Made by a program: the position numbers and the translations under genes. Below, one piece after another: positions 10,937 through 21,956 of a stretch of 64,000 nt of DNA. A model generated the notes under the pieces. That model did no database searches and was not told the DNA's origin. It worked only from the letters and a program-made list of their open reading frames with translations. Numbering within the stretch: position 1 is the first letter of the stretch; each line of letters opens with the position of its first letter. The DNA is from Marvania coccoides (Eukaryota > Chlorophyta > Trebouxiophyceae > Chlorellales > Chlorellaceae), in contig OY978099.1 of the NCBI GenBank assembly GCA_963854735.1, positions 930,001-994,000 on the forward strand. Direction: 5' to 3'.

Positions 10937-13900
10937 TTAGCCCTCGTGGGAAGCAGAAAGGAGCAGCGCTTGCACGGCCGCAGCCTCCGTGCCGCCATCG
11001 CCAAGGCCCTCAAGCTCATCCGCCGCCGCTTTCAGCGCCGCTTTCACTTCAGGCCCCAGCGCTGCCGGTCCCAGGCCCTTCAGCACCTGCGCCAGGTGCA
11101 AGGCGCACACTGCCAGTGGGGCTGTGTTGCAGGCGCCGGCAACCGCAGCGCTGCAGCGGCAGACTTCCAGGAGGGCCCTGGCCGCTAGCGCGGTGCGAGG
11201 GGCGCCACTTGGGGTCGCCGCCGCCGCCGCCTGACACCTCAAGCTGAGGTGCTGGGTGAGGCGAGAGGCGGCGAGAGAGCGTTGTGCTGAAGGGGCTGCT
11301 GCGGGGTGACGCAGCCCTGGAAAGAGAGGCACCTCCTCCCCAGCTACAGGAATTAGTCCTGGGACCAAGGCCACAGCATGCACAGCACGACACAGCAGCT
11401 CAATCACCGCTCCTTCCACCGCAAGTGAAGAAAGCAAAAGCGAGGGAGAAGAACGCAGAGCAGAGATTTTGGCACTGGTAGCGCTGCGCTCTTTGGTTTG
11501 GTCACTGCATAGCATCGTTGGCTGTTGAAGGAGCCACGCTACCGCCTCTCGAACCCCTTCCAGCCCTGCCGCGACTTCCTGCAGGGTGCAGCAGGGCAGC
11601 GTGACGGCGCAGGCCCACAGCAGCGCCTCGCGGAGGGCGCTGGGGCAGTGTACCTCGCCGCAGAACCGCTGCAGGGTGCCGGCCGTTGCTGTTCCGGCGG
11701 CGTATCGCTGCAGAATCGCGCTCACCGCTGCTCCGCGCTGCCACACCGTAGATCCATCTCTAGGCGGTAAAGGAAGACCAGGGGAAGGTATGATATACTC
11801 TGCGGCTTGTTCAAGAACTCCAGAGGCCGCCAGGGACGCCAGGAGGACGCTGGGTTGCAAGGATAGCTCTTCAGCTGCGTGTCTGCACAAAATTGCAAGT
11901 TTTTGCGCCTCCTCCAGCGTCTCCAGCGACGTTTCCAGCCCCTGGGGGTTGAGATCGATGCGCCGGGCGTCGAAGCTCAGCAGGGGAAGCACGATGGCAA
12001 GCAGCGCCACGCCTGGCGCATCCACTGGCAGCTCGGCAGCAGCGCCATTGACGTCTCGCTCTGCAGGAAACAGAAATGCCCCCAGTGAGGCGGCTGACCC
12101 TTCGGCTCGTTCCGCCTCCAGCAGCCGCCGAGCCACGCGCAGCAGCAGCGCCACGTCGGCGTCTGCCTTGTCGAGTGCTGGAATGACGGCGTGAATGAGC
12201 ACATCACGGGAAGAGATAACGGCTGATAGGGGTGTAGCTAATCCCCTTACGTCATCATCGAACACCTCTTCCGGCTTCTTCTTCTTTCGCTGCTGCTGTT
12301 GCCGTTGAGGTCTGGAAGCACTGCTGCTTCGGCTGTCGTTGCTGCGGCACAGCGACAGCACACACTCCTCCAGGCACCGCTTATCCCCCTCCGTAGGCAG
12401 ATTTTCCGAGCTGGCCAAGCGTTCAGCCAACAGGGAGACCACCAGGGGGGATGGTAACGAGGAAGCAGCACCGTTAATTGAAGCAATTCTTTCCACCTTT
12501 GCCAGCGAAGGCAGCTCCATGAGGCTACCGGCTAGCAGCGTTGCTTGCCCCAGCTGCCCCACCGCCCCGCCCACCAGGCTTTCTACCACCGCAGCAGGGC
12601 GCAGCAGGGCTGCTGGAAAGATGGCAGCTACCACTGCTGAATCTACGCTAGAATCACGCTCTCCGAAGGTTTCTACCTCTTTCGAGGCAGCAGCGCGCAA
12701 GCGGTTGGACAGTGCGACCACCTCGCGCTGCGCCCACGCCGCGAACGCGCCAAAATCGGAAGAAAATTCCACCGCATGGCGAACATGAAAAAACTCAGGA
12801 GATGAGACTGCCAGCTGCAGCAGCGCTCGCTGCTGGTCTCGAGGCTCCACCGCACTTGCTGCCGCCCAACATAGCCGTGCAAGCACCGCCTTAATGCCGC
12901 CACCGCGGCCTGCCCAGTGGAAAGGACGTCGGCTGTCCTCGGTGCTGCTGCAAGCGTGCTGCAGCATACCCAACGTTGCCCAGGCCACTCTGCCTGGGGT
13001 GACAGGGTTGGGATCGTTTTCAATGCTGCTCAGGTCCGCCGTAGAGTCAAATTTGTCGCCGAAGAGGGCTGCAACTGCTGCGTGCGCTGCAAGAGCAGTG
13101 GCCAATCTGTTATTGCTGTTCGAGGAAGGGGCTCCGAGCTTGAGCACGCTTTGCAGCGCTGCGTCTACGCCGGTAAGACATTCAGCTACGTTGTCGCTGG
13201 CGGGAGGTCGGTTTAAGGCGTCCAGACCCCCCGCTGTAGCGATGCTCAGCGATATTCTCGCTCGCAGCTGGCACAGCGCCTGAAAAGCGCCTTGGCTCGC
13301 TTTCAAGTGCGTATTATCGGATGTTGCTGCCAAGTGATCATCGATCGCGGCGTCTATGCGCGGCAAGAGGCCTTTCAGCGAGGCAACGGTGGAAACTTCA
13401 AATTCCGCTGCGACAGCCAAAGGCGTGGCCAGTAAAGCGTCGTCTAGGGCTCGCATGGGCGCTGTCGCGCTCTCTACATTGTGCTGCAGCGCCTCTGACA
13501 CTTGGAGAGTCAGCGCCGATATAATGAAGCCACCGAGGGGGTCCCTTGGTTGGCCACAAAGCGGCTTTAGAGAAATGACAGACTCTTGCCAGCGTGGCAG
13601 CCAGGGGACCAAAAGGGGGAGCCAGGCGTCCCAACCCAGCACGCGCAGCACGTTTACGGCTCTTTCTGCACGCAGCAATTGAGTGAAACCGTCAATTCTT
13701 CATATGGAAGAAAACCAAGGAAAAGGTTTTGTAATATCTCACCAAGAGGCGCTTTCCAGCTGTACCAAATTCCTAGTTTCTGAGGCATGGTCTCAGTATC
13801 CCATTGGCAGCCCGCCCGCAGCAGCATGCACACAGCTAACGCAGCTGTGGCCTCTTGGTTGCTGCCATCCAGCCTCAACACCGCTATTAAGCAGTCTGCG

Positions 13901-14076
13901 TCATTTGTCACGTTCTGGACCCCTCCATGCGCCAGCTGATGGATCACAGTTGTCATTTGGGAGGCCAGAGACAGCACCTTGGAGGCAGGGAGAGGAGGAA
14001 GTCTGCGAACTTCGTCTGCCAGCCTTGTCCGCTCCTGCTGCCGATCCCACGCCGCTTTGCCCACCGCAACCGCCAT
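10937..14076 (-). CDS. Large helical protein of unknown function (1,020 residues)
   Basis: Exons 14076-13743 and 13665-10937 join at phase 1 (CTT G|AA) to give 1,020 residues. The product is very rich in Ala and Leu, organised as successive amphipathic helices of 15-25 residues, which suggests an alpha-solenoid scaffold. A basic tract (QQQQRKKKKPEE) lies roughly in the middle, followed by an acidic FDDDV. I see no transmembrane segment, signal peptide or catalytic motif and do not recognise the family. The single long intact reading frame of 2.7 kb argues strongly that it is real. It is divergent from the PRT1-like gene. Confidence 0.85.
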
Positions 14077-14597
14077 TGTGGGCGAAATCTACTCGTGGAG
14101 GGACTTGACAGCGCTTGTCCAGCGACGGATGGCGCGCGGGAGAGCGAAGAAGAGAGCCAGGATGAGAAGGATGTAGAACAAAAGGTCGGAAGGCTTAAGA
14201 GAGACGACTTCAACGGATGGAATCGCGTGTTCCATATCTTTTAGACTCAAAAAAATGTAGAATTGGCTGCGAGATGCAAAGCCTTATTTCAAATAATTCA
14301 TCTATTGATTCTCTGTTTCCCATACACAACAAAACGATGGAGCTAAATGCCACTGATTCGAAACGAATTTATCGATTTTAATATATGTATTTCAAGATCA
14401 AGAGCAATGGGCTTAAAGAAAATAAAAATAAAATAAAAACAATATTCGAAACTCTTTCATCCTCCAAACTCAGCTGTTCTATGTAATCTTAATGCAAATA
14501 ATTATGAAATAAATTGGACGGTAATATGGCAACGTAGAGGGTGGAACTGTGTGATTTTCAAAACAAACCTCAAAATTAAATAAACAGATTCTCAATC
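14077..14597. other. Divergent promoter region, helical orphan / PRT1-like
   Basis: AT-rich from about 14240 to 14590, between two start codons pointing away from each other. It should hold both promoters; no clear element could be singled out. Confidence 0.55.
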
Positions 14598-16190
14598 ATG
14601 GCGTCGCCAGGGGAGGATTTCTCCTCCCCGGATGCATGGGCGTGTCCCATTTGCCAAGACCTCATCTACAAGCCCGTCGCCAACCATTGCGGGCATTTTT
14701 TCTGCTTCTGGTGCCTGCACAAGTCGATGAGCCCCTGGACTGCAAGCAAGTGCCCGATCTGCCGCGCAAAGTTCGGCCACTTCCCTGCAGTTGTCATCAA
14801 GGTCAGGCAAAAGCCCAATTGAGCCCCGCGGCGCGCTGTTTTACCCCTTTTTGACCACCCCCACCCCTCTCGCACCCGCCCAATTGAGCCACGCCGCACA
14901 CTGTTTCCACCCCCTTTTAATCACCATTCTCGCCCTTCATTCTCTCTTTCTTCAGCTGCACACCTTCCTCAAGGCATCATTCCCCGAGGAGTACGCCCAG
15001 CGCGCAGCGGAGACGCAGGAGCAAGAGAAGGCTGATGACGTGGCCAGTCCTGAATTCCCCGAGGAGGAAGCCGCTGCCGCCAGCTGCCCTGGAAACGCCG
15101 CAATGATAGACTTTCTCTGTGACGTCTGCGGGGAGCTGCTGTGCCACCCTCTGGCGCTCAATTGCGGCCATCTGGTGTGCGGCGGCTCCTCCAGTTGCCT
15201 GGGGCCTTCCCCCGGTGCCGGCTTGGCCGCCAGCTGCCGCACCTGCGGCCAGCCTGCAGCCCACCGCCCCTCCGTCTGCAAGCAGCTGCAATACCTGCTG
15301 GTCAGCAGCTTCCCGCAGGAGTACGCTCGCAGGGCAGCGAGCTTACCGGCGGAGCAGCCGCAGCCGTTGCAGCAGGTAGAGGCTGCTGGCGAGTCACCGC
15401 GAGAGGGCCTCGCAGTTGCTTCTTCTTCTCCTCCAGCATCGGGCGGTGGCGGTGGTGACGGTGGCGGTGGCAGTGGCGGTGGCGGTGCCGTTTCCAATCC
15501 TCGGGCGTTGCTGCTGCAGCGCCTGCATTCTGAAGAGTACGTGCACTTCGGGATCGGCTGCGACTTCTGCGGCCTCTACCCCATCGTTGGTCGCCGTTTT
15601 AGGTGCCTCGATTGCCCTGAAGCCATCGTGAGTAAACAACATAATCAACTATTCAATTTATTAATTATCGACCAACTAATCCCCTTTTTTTCCCGTTATA
15701 TAAACCGCATAACAAGGAAAAAATCTTACAAAGTTCCCCCTTTGTTTTTGAACAGGGGTTTGACCTTTGCGGCGCCTGCTACGACCGCGGCCAGGGCGCC
15801 ATCACCGGGCGTTTCGCACAGCACCACACCGCCGCCCACTGCATGGAGGAGTCTCGCAAGCCGCTGACCGGGCTGCACATGCTGCAGGCCGCCAACCCGG
15901 AGCTCACGTTCGAGCAGCTGATGGCGATGCTGGAGATGAGCTGGGACCCCAACGGAGCGGCAGTGGAAGAGCAGGAAAATGAAGGCGATGGGGTTGAAGA
16001 AGGGGAGGAGACTGGGGATATAGATAGCGACAACGGAGGGGCTCAATGGCGACAGCATCTGGAGGAACGCCATGCGGAGGAGGAAGGAAGGGCGGAGGGT
16101 GAAGCGGAGGCGCCGATGCTGAGGCCTCGGGGCCCTCGGCCGGCACCAGACCCGTCAGCGGAGTGGCCCTCGCCTTCTGCACCTGAATAA
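14598..16190 (+). CDS. PRT1: PRT1-type E3 ubiquitin ligase (two RING fingers and a ZZ finger)
   Basis: Exons 14598-14801, 14956-15627 and 15756-16190 give 436 residues. RING 1 (about residues 14-56) reads CPICQDL, then CGHFFCFWCL, then CPIC. RING 2 (about 122-165) has CDVCGELL, NCGHLVC and CRTCGQP. A ZZ zinc finger (about 265-310) begins CDFCGLYPIVG and continues across the last intron into DLCGACYDRG and two His. RING-RING-ZZ in this order is the plan of Arabidopsis PRT1, the N-degron ligase for aromatic N-termini (410 residues). A Gly-rich linker lies between RING 2 and ZZ, and the tail is acidic. The stop codon TAA overlaps an AATAAA hexamer (16186-16191). Confidence 0.88.
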
Positions 16191-16891
16191 AAGGAGGGAA
16201 ATGGACTTCCACCCTCGCACACGCACACCCCCCACACACACCCCGCCCCCCCCCCCCCCCCCCCGCCTCCCCCCCCCAATGATGCATTGATAAGTGTGCG
16301 CAGTAGCAAATAAAAAGATTGAATAAAAATTTCAACTTGAGCCTTATTTTGAATTTTCCTGCCTAATTCCTGTTTCCTTGAACCAAATAAGCCTTACAAA
16401 TAGCTATATCAATCAAATGCCTTTTCAATTTGACTTTGACATGACGGCAAACAACAACAGACCAATGAAATTACTGGTAACAATTCAGTTGTGTCAAAAA
16501 AATGCTAGGCGACGGCCGTTGCGCCCTCTTCCCAAAGCTCTTCCCATGGAAAATCGGCGCTGCGGTACTCCTGCGAAGGGGAGCGCTCCTCTCACGAAGA
16601 TCATGCTGGGAGGGAGCAGGCAGGGGTGCGGAGTAGGGCAGAAGAAAAGCAGCGTCGGCAGCGGCTGGCGAGATGAGGGGTAGAAGTAATGAGAAATTTG
16701 CCACTGTTAACGGTCTGCTCATTGAATGTGTTAAACACGCATGCTCTCAGGAGAAGAAAGGAAGACAGCTTGAAAAAACCGGGCTGGAAATATGATATTT
16801 TTCGTCAAAGAAACTCTCACAAGAAATATTTCATATTATTATTATTATATTATTATTATATTACTATATTATATTAGTATATCATTATTAT
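16191..16891. other. Convergent spacer with poly(C) tract and AT microsatellite
   Basis: A run of C interrupted by few bases spans about 16228-16277. An ATT-rich microsatellite fills 16836-16890 and is flanked by a 19-bp direct repeat described separately. No gene seen. Confidence 0.6.
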
Positions 16892-16910
16892 TCACAAGAA
16901 ATATTTCATA
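16817..16910. repeat. 19-bp direct repeat flanking an ATT microsatellite; one copy is the FHIT stop region
   Basis: The same 19 bases occur at 16817-16835 and 16892-16910, 75 bp apart, with ATT-type repeats between. The right copy encodes the last FHIT codons (MKYFL and stop) on the minus strand, so the left copy is a duplicate of the gene's end. Confidence 0.85.
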
Positions 16911-17654
16911 AGATCAGCTGCCTCTGCGGCCATCTCCCCCGCGGTTCTGGGTTTTCTCTCCGGCTCAGCGTCCAGCCCCTGCTGCTCTGCTGCTGCTTTT
17001 CCTTCTTCGTTTTTTCGACCTTCCGCTGCTTCCGGGATTTCCTTTTCCGCCGCATCCATCGCGTCGTACACCTCGTCGTTCTTCTCAAAGTCGCCTGCCC
17101 GGCGCGGGAGCACGTGGACGTGCACGTGCGGCACTGTTTGGCCTGCCTCAGCTCCGTCCTGAATTGCTAGCGTCAGCGAGGTGGCGCCAAAATGGTTCTG
17201 TGCGGCAGTGCCCACGCGCTGAGAGAGGCACCACAGGTCGGAGACCTCCTCGGGGGAGAGGTCTGCGAAGCGGAGGGCGACTCGCTTGGGGGAGACCAGA
17301 ACGTGGCCTGGAACGACAGGCTTGAGGTTGACGAACGCGAAGGACAGGGGGCTGGTGGCAAAGACCTCGCTGGCGTGGACCGTCCAGGGGCCGAATAAAT
17401 AGTCCTGCGAGGTGGAGAAGAGGATGAGGTGAGTGTTTGACTGGGTGAATTATTGAGCGTAGGGAAAGGGATAGGACGATGAAGTCATAAAGACCCACTT
17501 TGATTTCCATGGATGCAGATGAGCTCGTTGCTGCTCTGGGAGGCGGGCAGACGAGAAAGGGTCTCGGAGATGAGTATTTAAAAAGTGATGCCCGGCTAAA
17601 TAACGGCACGTAGCGTGAGGAGGTGAATGCAGCGAGTTTCACTGATCGGTGCAT
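16892..17654 (-). CDS. FHIT: FHIT-type dinucleoside triphosphate hydrolase
   Basis: Exons 17654-17499 and 17404-16892 give 222 residues from the upstream ATG, or 174 from the internal ATG at 17510. The core matches FHIT closely: SFAFVNLKPVVPGHVLVSPK, then an SLTLAIQDGAEAGQTV region, then VPHVHVHVLPRRAGDFEKND with the HIT triad His-x-His-x-His (about residues 145-149) and nucleophilic histidine. It should cleave Ap3A to AMP and ADP. The 48 residues before the internal Met are Ser/Arg/Ala/Pro-rich with almost no acidic residues, like a mitochondrial or plastid presequence; two start sites would give organellar and cytosolic forms. The tail has a charged insertion compared with animal FHIT. Confidence 0.93.
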
Positions 17655-18143
17655 TTATTCATTTTTTTTAATTGGATACAAATAAAAAGCGAGCGACTTG
17701 GTAAAGGCTTCGGAATCTATGATGAAGCTGCATTTCACGAATACGATTCCTTTCCTTACAAACACGAAATGATGATGGTGCAAGAAATCAGCGATCTGGC
17801 TAGCTCAGGTGGTGTGACCAATGATGACGTCTCCCTCAACTGAATTTTCGTTTCATGCACGAGCGTCAAGAGCACCAGAGGGCCCCTGCGCTGCTGTTCC
17901 CATCCGCATCCCCTTTCAGGACGTTGCCGCTGGTTTTGACTCTCCCAGGGTGGCGCGAGCTTAGGGTAACGCGTGCTGTGGTCCCTCCCTCCCGCCTTGC
18001 CGCAGGGCGCTGGGATAAACTAGGCGAGAACACCCACAAGACTTTAATGAACGAAAGAACTTAAAACATCAAGAGCTCGCAATACAAACTTGTAAATAGA
18101 AAACTGCAATTTAGGTACGTAAAAGAATGATGATACATTAGTT
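17655..18143. other. Spacer FHIT / glycosyltransferase
   Basis: It holds the FHIT 5' flank and the 3' end of the glycosyltransferase gene. A GC-rich island (about 17870-18015) stands out in AT-rich surroundings but carries no convincing reading frame. Confidence 0.5.
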
Positions 18144-19760
18144 TTATTTTTTCCGTCGTTTTTTGTCCTCCACATTTTCGCCAACAACAGACCCCTCCAG
18201 TCGCAACGGCGTCTTCCTTGGGTTGGGGGGGCTGATGAGGATCTGCACGAAGCGGTAGTCAAACTCCCACCCGCTGTTTTTCGCACACAGCTGCGGCTTT
18301 TGGGGGAGGTCATGAAGGAGCATGGTAATCCACTCCTGCTTGGAGTTGGTGTGCTTCTCAAACGGCTCGTACTTGTCGCCCAGCGGTATTCTGTACACGT
18401 CAGTCTCGGGGAGAGGGGTGGTGGAGCAGTGCAGCGAGAATCGTCGCTGCGCGGCGCCCAGCTGTAGCACTTGATTCAGCGTTGTTTTGCTCTCCAGGTA
18501 ATTGGGGGCGCACATCAGCGTCCGAAAGTCTTCCTTCCACTCCTTGGACTGGAACTCCAGCGGGACCTTCAGCGCCCCCAGCTTGTCCAGCATTTTCAGC
18601 TGCATTTTGGGGGGATATAAACGGCTCTCGGTGAGTAAAACAGTATAGTTATATATTAAACAATACAAGATGCTCACCGCAGCCCAGACTGGTGACACAT
18701 TCTCGCCCCCTTCTCCAACTAGTAATATTTTCTTCCATGGAAGCATCGTGATGGCGGTGAGGTAGTACGACAGCGGCGGTTGCCCGTACATTGAGAACGA
18801 AAAAAACTGCGAAATGTTATATTAAAACCCGTTAACTAAGCTGGTCTGCACACTTTATAATTCTTTAAACGCTTTTGCTGAGCCCTTTCGCTCTTCCTCT
18901 CTCTCTCTCCCTCTCACCTCTTTTTCCCGGAAATTCTTCGGGAAAACGTCGCCCTGGCGCACGTGCGCCACCAGCGTGTCCTCCAGCTCCAGACCCTCGC
19001 AGTAGTCGCCACACACGTTGATGTACCACCGGAAACAGTCGTCTACGACCCGCGGCTCGGGTTTATAAGCCTCAAAATATTCAACCTCTGCTTCGGTCTC
19101 ATTCTGAAGCTGCGTTAAGAACCAGAACGTTTTGGAATTGCCGGTGAGCCCCGCGCCCACCTCAGGGTCCTTGCAAGAGGGGTGAATGGGACCTGGCCGC
19201 GAAGAAAAGTCGAAATTTTGGTACTTTTGCGGGGGCGTGAAAAGATCGCCCTCGGCATCTTTGGGAGGCAGGCGCACCTACAGATACAGTTCTAAGACAT
19301 ATTAAACTACTGGGAGGAGAGGGGAAAACGAATATACTGTTGTTTTTAAAGCTACCTTTGTCTTGCACTCGTGCGCTCGCCGCATGGCCTTGCGCATGGA
19401 GAGGAAATAGTTGCCTGAGCGCCCAAACCCGCTCGTGGTGGTCATTGTGATGGCGTCAGTGGCGCCCATCTCAACTTGCTCTTTTGCAACGTAAGGGCAG
19501 CGGGAACAGGCAGTGGGACTTTTCGGAAGGCGTGGCAGCCGCCGCTGCTGCTGCCGCTGTTGCTGTTGCAGAAAAGAGCCCCTATCTGCAGGAATATCTC
19601 ATGGCAAGCCAAGTTGAGAGACAATAAATGCCGCTCTGCAAAAAGTTCCTGCAAAGTTTTTCTTGCCTTGACAGAGTCTCAGCTTGAAGATGAGCACCAG
19701 CAACAGCCCCGCGCCGAATACGGCTCTTCTCCTGCTTCCTGGTGCCTGTGAATATGGCAT
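18144..19760 (-). CDS. Putative Golgi type-II membrane glycosyltransferase (fucosyltransferase-like)
   Basis: Exons 19760-19667, 19585-19356, 19277-18918, 18806-18678 and 18599-18144 give 422 residues. An N-terminal Arg-rich cytosolic end precedes one membrane span (about residues 14-30), then a Gln/Arg-rich stem, the plan of Golgi transferases. The first intron has a GC donor (19666-19665). The luminal part has SGFGRSGNYF near its start and LVAHVRQGDVF, which resembles the His-x-Arg-x-Gly-Asp donor-binding motif of fucosyltransferase-like (GT-B) families, followed by MYGQPPLSYYL. The C-terminal end is basic (KKRRKK). Donor and acceptor sugars cannot be told from sequence alone. It is divergent from the Bin3-like gene. 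Confidence 0.72.
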
Positions 19761-20105
19761 GTTGTAACGGTTTCACGAGTATTCAACTTTAATTCAATCA
19801 TGTATGGTAGTAGCACATCTATTGATATTTCAGGCCGTCCCTCGCATGCCCGATCGTCAATCGACTACTTTTATAACATGAAAAAAGATGCATAGAAGCT
19901 AAACTGTCTGCTTTCCCATCAAAAATTCAAATTTAAGGGTGCCCCACTGCTGGGCATGCTGTGTCGCCTCGCTCGAGTCAAGTTCTCTCAAATGAACAAT
20001 GCATGCAGTCATTTGAATGTATACACATTTTTAAAAAAGAAGCTTGGAAGCATGCTGCTTGTATAGAAACCAAAAAAACATATCAACAACAACATTTTAT
20101 GGCAA
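19761..20105. other. Divergent promoter region, glycosyltransferase / MePCE
   Basis: 345 bp between opposed start codons, AT-rich. No other gene seen. Confidence 0.55.
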
Positions 20106-21692
20106 ATGGATCTGCAAACGCACACTCACCCTGTCTCCGAGGCTCCTGAATTGACAAAAAACCAAAAGAAAAAGCGGCGACAGAAGCTGGCTCGCAAATT
20201 CAAGAACCCAGAAGCAGAAGCCAAAAATCGAATGGAGGACGACAAACAGGCGCACCAGCAGCCCGAGAAACGCGCAAAATTTACACACGTGCAATCAGCG
20301 GAGCTTCAGGTCGACACAGGCGCGGCAGCGGCGCCCCGGGGCATCTCCTCGGCGGAGCCGCAGCAGCGGCGGCCGCAGGTCAGCCATTCCAGCGTGGATG
20401 CTGCGCTGCCCTCCGCGCTCCACCCGGGGGCGCCCCCCCACCACACCACCAACCCACAGCGCGAGTCCACTCCATCTGTCGCTGTAAATTCAAACCCCAT
20501 TTGCCGCGTCGACCTCACTGACGCAGCCCTCAAACTTTCCTCCTTCCACCGCCTCGCCGGGCCCGCAGCCCCCAACGCCGCCTCCCAGCTGCGCGGCGCC
20601 TCCCCCGCCACCGAAAGCGCAGCTTCTGCGGAGCTTCCAGGCGGGGCATCCCTCCACACCGCCACCACGACTGGACTCGGTGCCCCGCCGGCAGCCCCCA
20701 GCCTGGAGCAGGTGGCCCCTCGCGGGCCCGACGGCTCCCGCATCTTCATCCACGGCAACTACCACCGATACTACGGCTACCGGCTGGGCGCCGCCTTCTC
20801 AGAGGATCCCCGGTTGGCGCTGCTAGAAAAAAGTTGGTACGGTGGCAAGCGCTGCATGGACGTGGGGTGTAACGAGGGGCTGATAACGCTGGGGATTGCG
20901 GCAAAGTTTGGGGCGCGCAGCATGATTGGTGTGGACATCGACGAGCACCTCATCAAGCGAGCCTGCTCGTGAGTGATAGAATTATTCACTAGTTCTTTCC
21001 CCAGCAACGCAAATTTTGATTCAGTTGGTTTTGGGCCCCCCCCCCTTATTTCCTTAATTTTTGTTCAGCTTTCAAATGTGTGCGTGTTTTGAGAGTTATT
21101 ATATGTGCCTATGTTTCCTTTCCTTAATTTCAAATTCTGTCTTTTACTTTTGCACAGGCACCTGCGAGAGGAGCGAGCCGCTGCCGCCGTCCGTGCCGGC
21201 GTCGCCAGGCACACAGGCACCGCCCCTGCGGAGCGCAAAGCCGCGCGCATTGCGCTGGCCGCCCTCGCGCAGACCTGGTTCGTGCACGGCGACTTTCTCG
21301 AAGCCAACTCGGAGTCCGGCAGCGTTGATTGCCTCACCGCGCTCTCAGTCACGAAATGGGTGCACTTGCACCGCGGAGACGAAGGCCTGCGCGCCTTCTT
21401 CGCACGTGCGCATTCCCTGCTTGCGCCTGGAGGCCTGTTTGTGCTGGAGCCGCAGCCGTGGCGATCCTATCGCGCTGCCGCCAGCAAAATGAAGCGGCTG
21501 GGGCCTGCGGAGGAGCATGCGCTGCGTTCTACCACGTTTTTTCACCGCTTGAGCGACTTGCATCTGCGCCCGGAGTCGTTTCCGGATCTGCTGTGCGACG
21601 AGTACGGATTCAGGCTGGTGAAGCGGCTGCAGCCGCCTGGCGAGACAGCGGCAGGGTTTGACCGCCAAATGCTGCTATTCCGCAAGATCTAG
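20106..21692 (+). CDS. MEPCE: Bin3/MePCE-family RNA methylphosphate capping enzyme
   Basis: Exons 20106-20968 and 21158-21692 give 465 residues. A basic, disordered N-terminal 200 residues (KKKRRQKLARKF near the start) precede the Bin3 methyltransferase domain. Family motifs are plain: HGNYHRYYGYR, the SAM-binding MDVGCNEGLITL, IGVDIDEHLI, VTKWVHLHRGDEGLR and LEPQPWRSY, then DEYGFRLVKRL. MePCE adds a methyl group to the gamma-phosphate at the 5' end of 7SK, stabilising it; Bin3 relatives cap U6 or other small RNAs. The basic N-terminus fits an RNA-binding nuclear protein. Which RNA is capped here is unknown. Confidence 0.93.
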
Positions 21693-21956
21693 GCTGCCTG
21701 TGCTGTATAAATATAAATGCTGTAGCTCGTGACGAGGAAAAAAATTCTTTACTTTTGTCTTTATTTTGTTTTTGCTGTATTTTGTGATTGGATCCAAGGG
21801 GGGGGGGCGCATTGTCCCTTCAGGAACACGACCAGTAACACACCAATTATTATATTAAGCAACCATATACGCAGACAATATTAATAGTCCACACTCTAAG
21901 CAAAAAAAGACAGAAGAAGGAGAAACCGAAATTTCTACACTCGACCCCGACACCAA

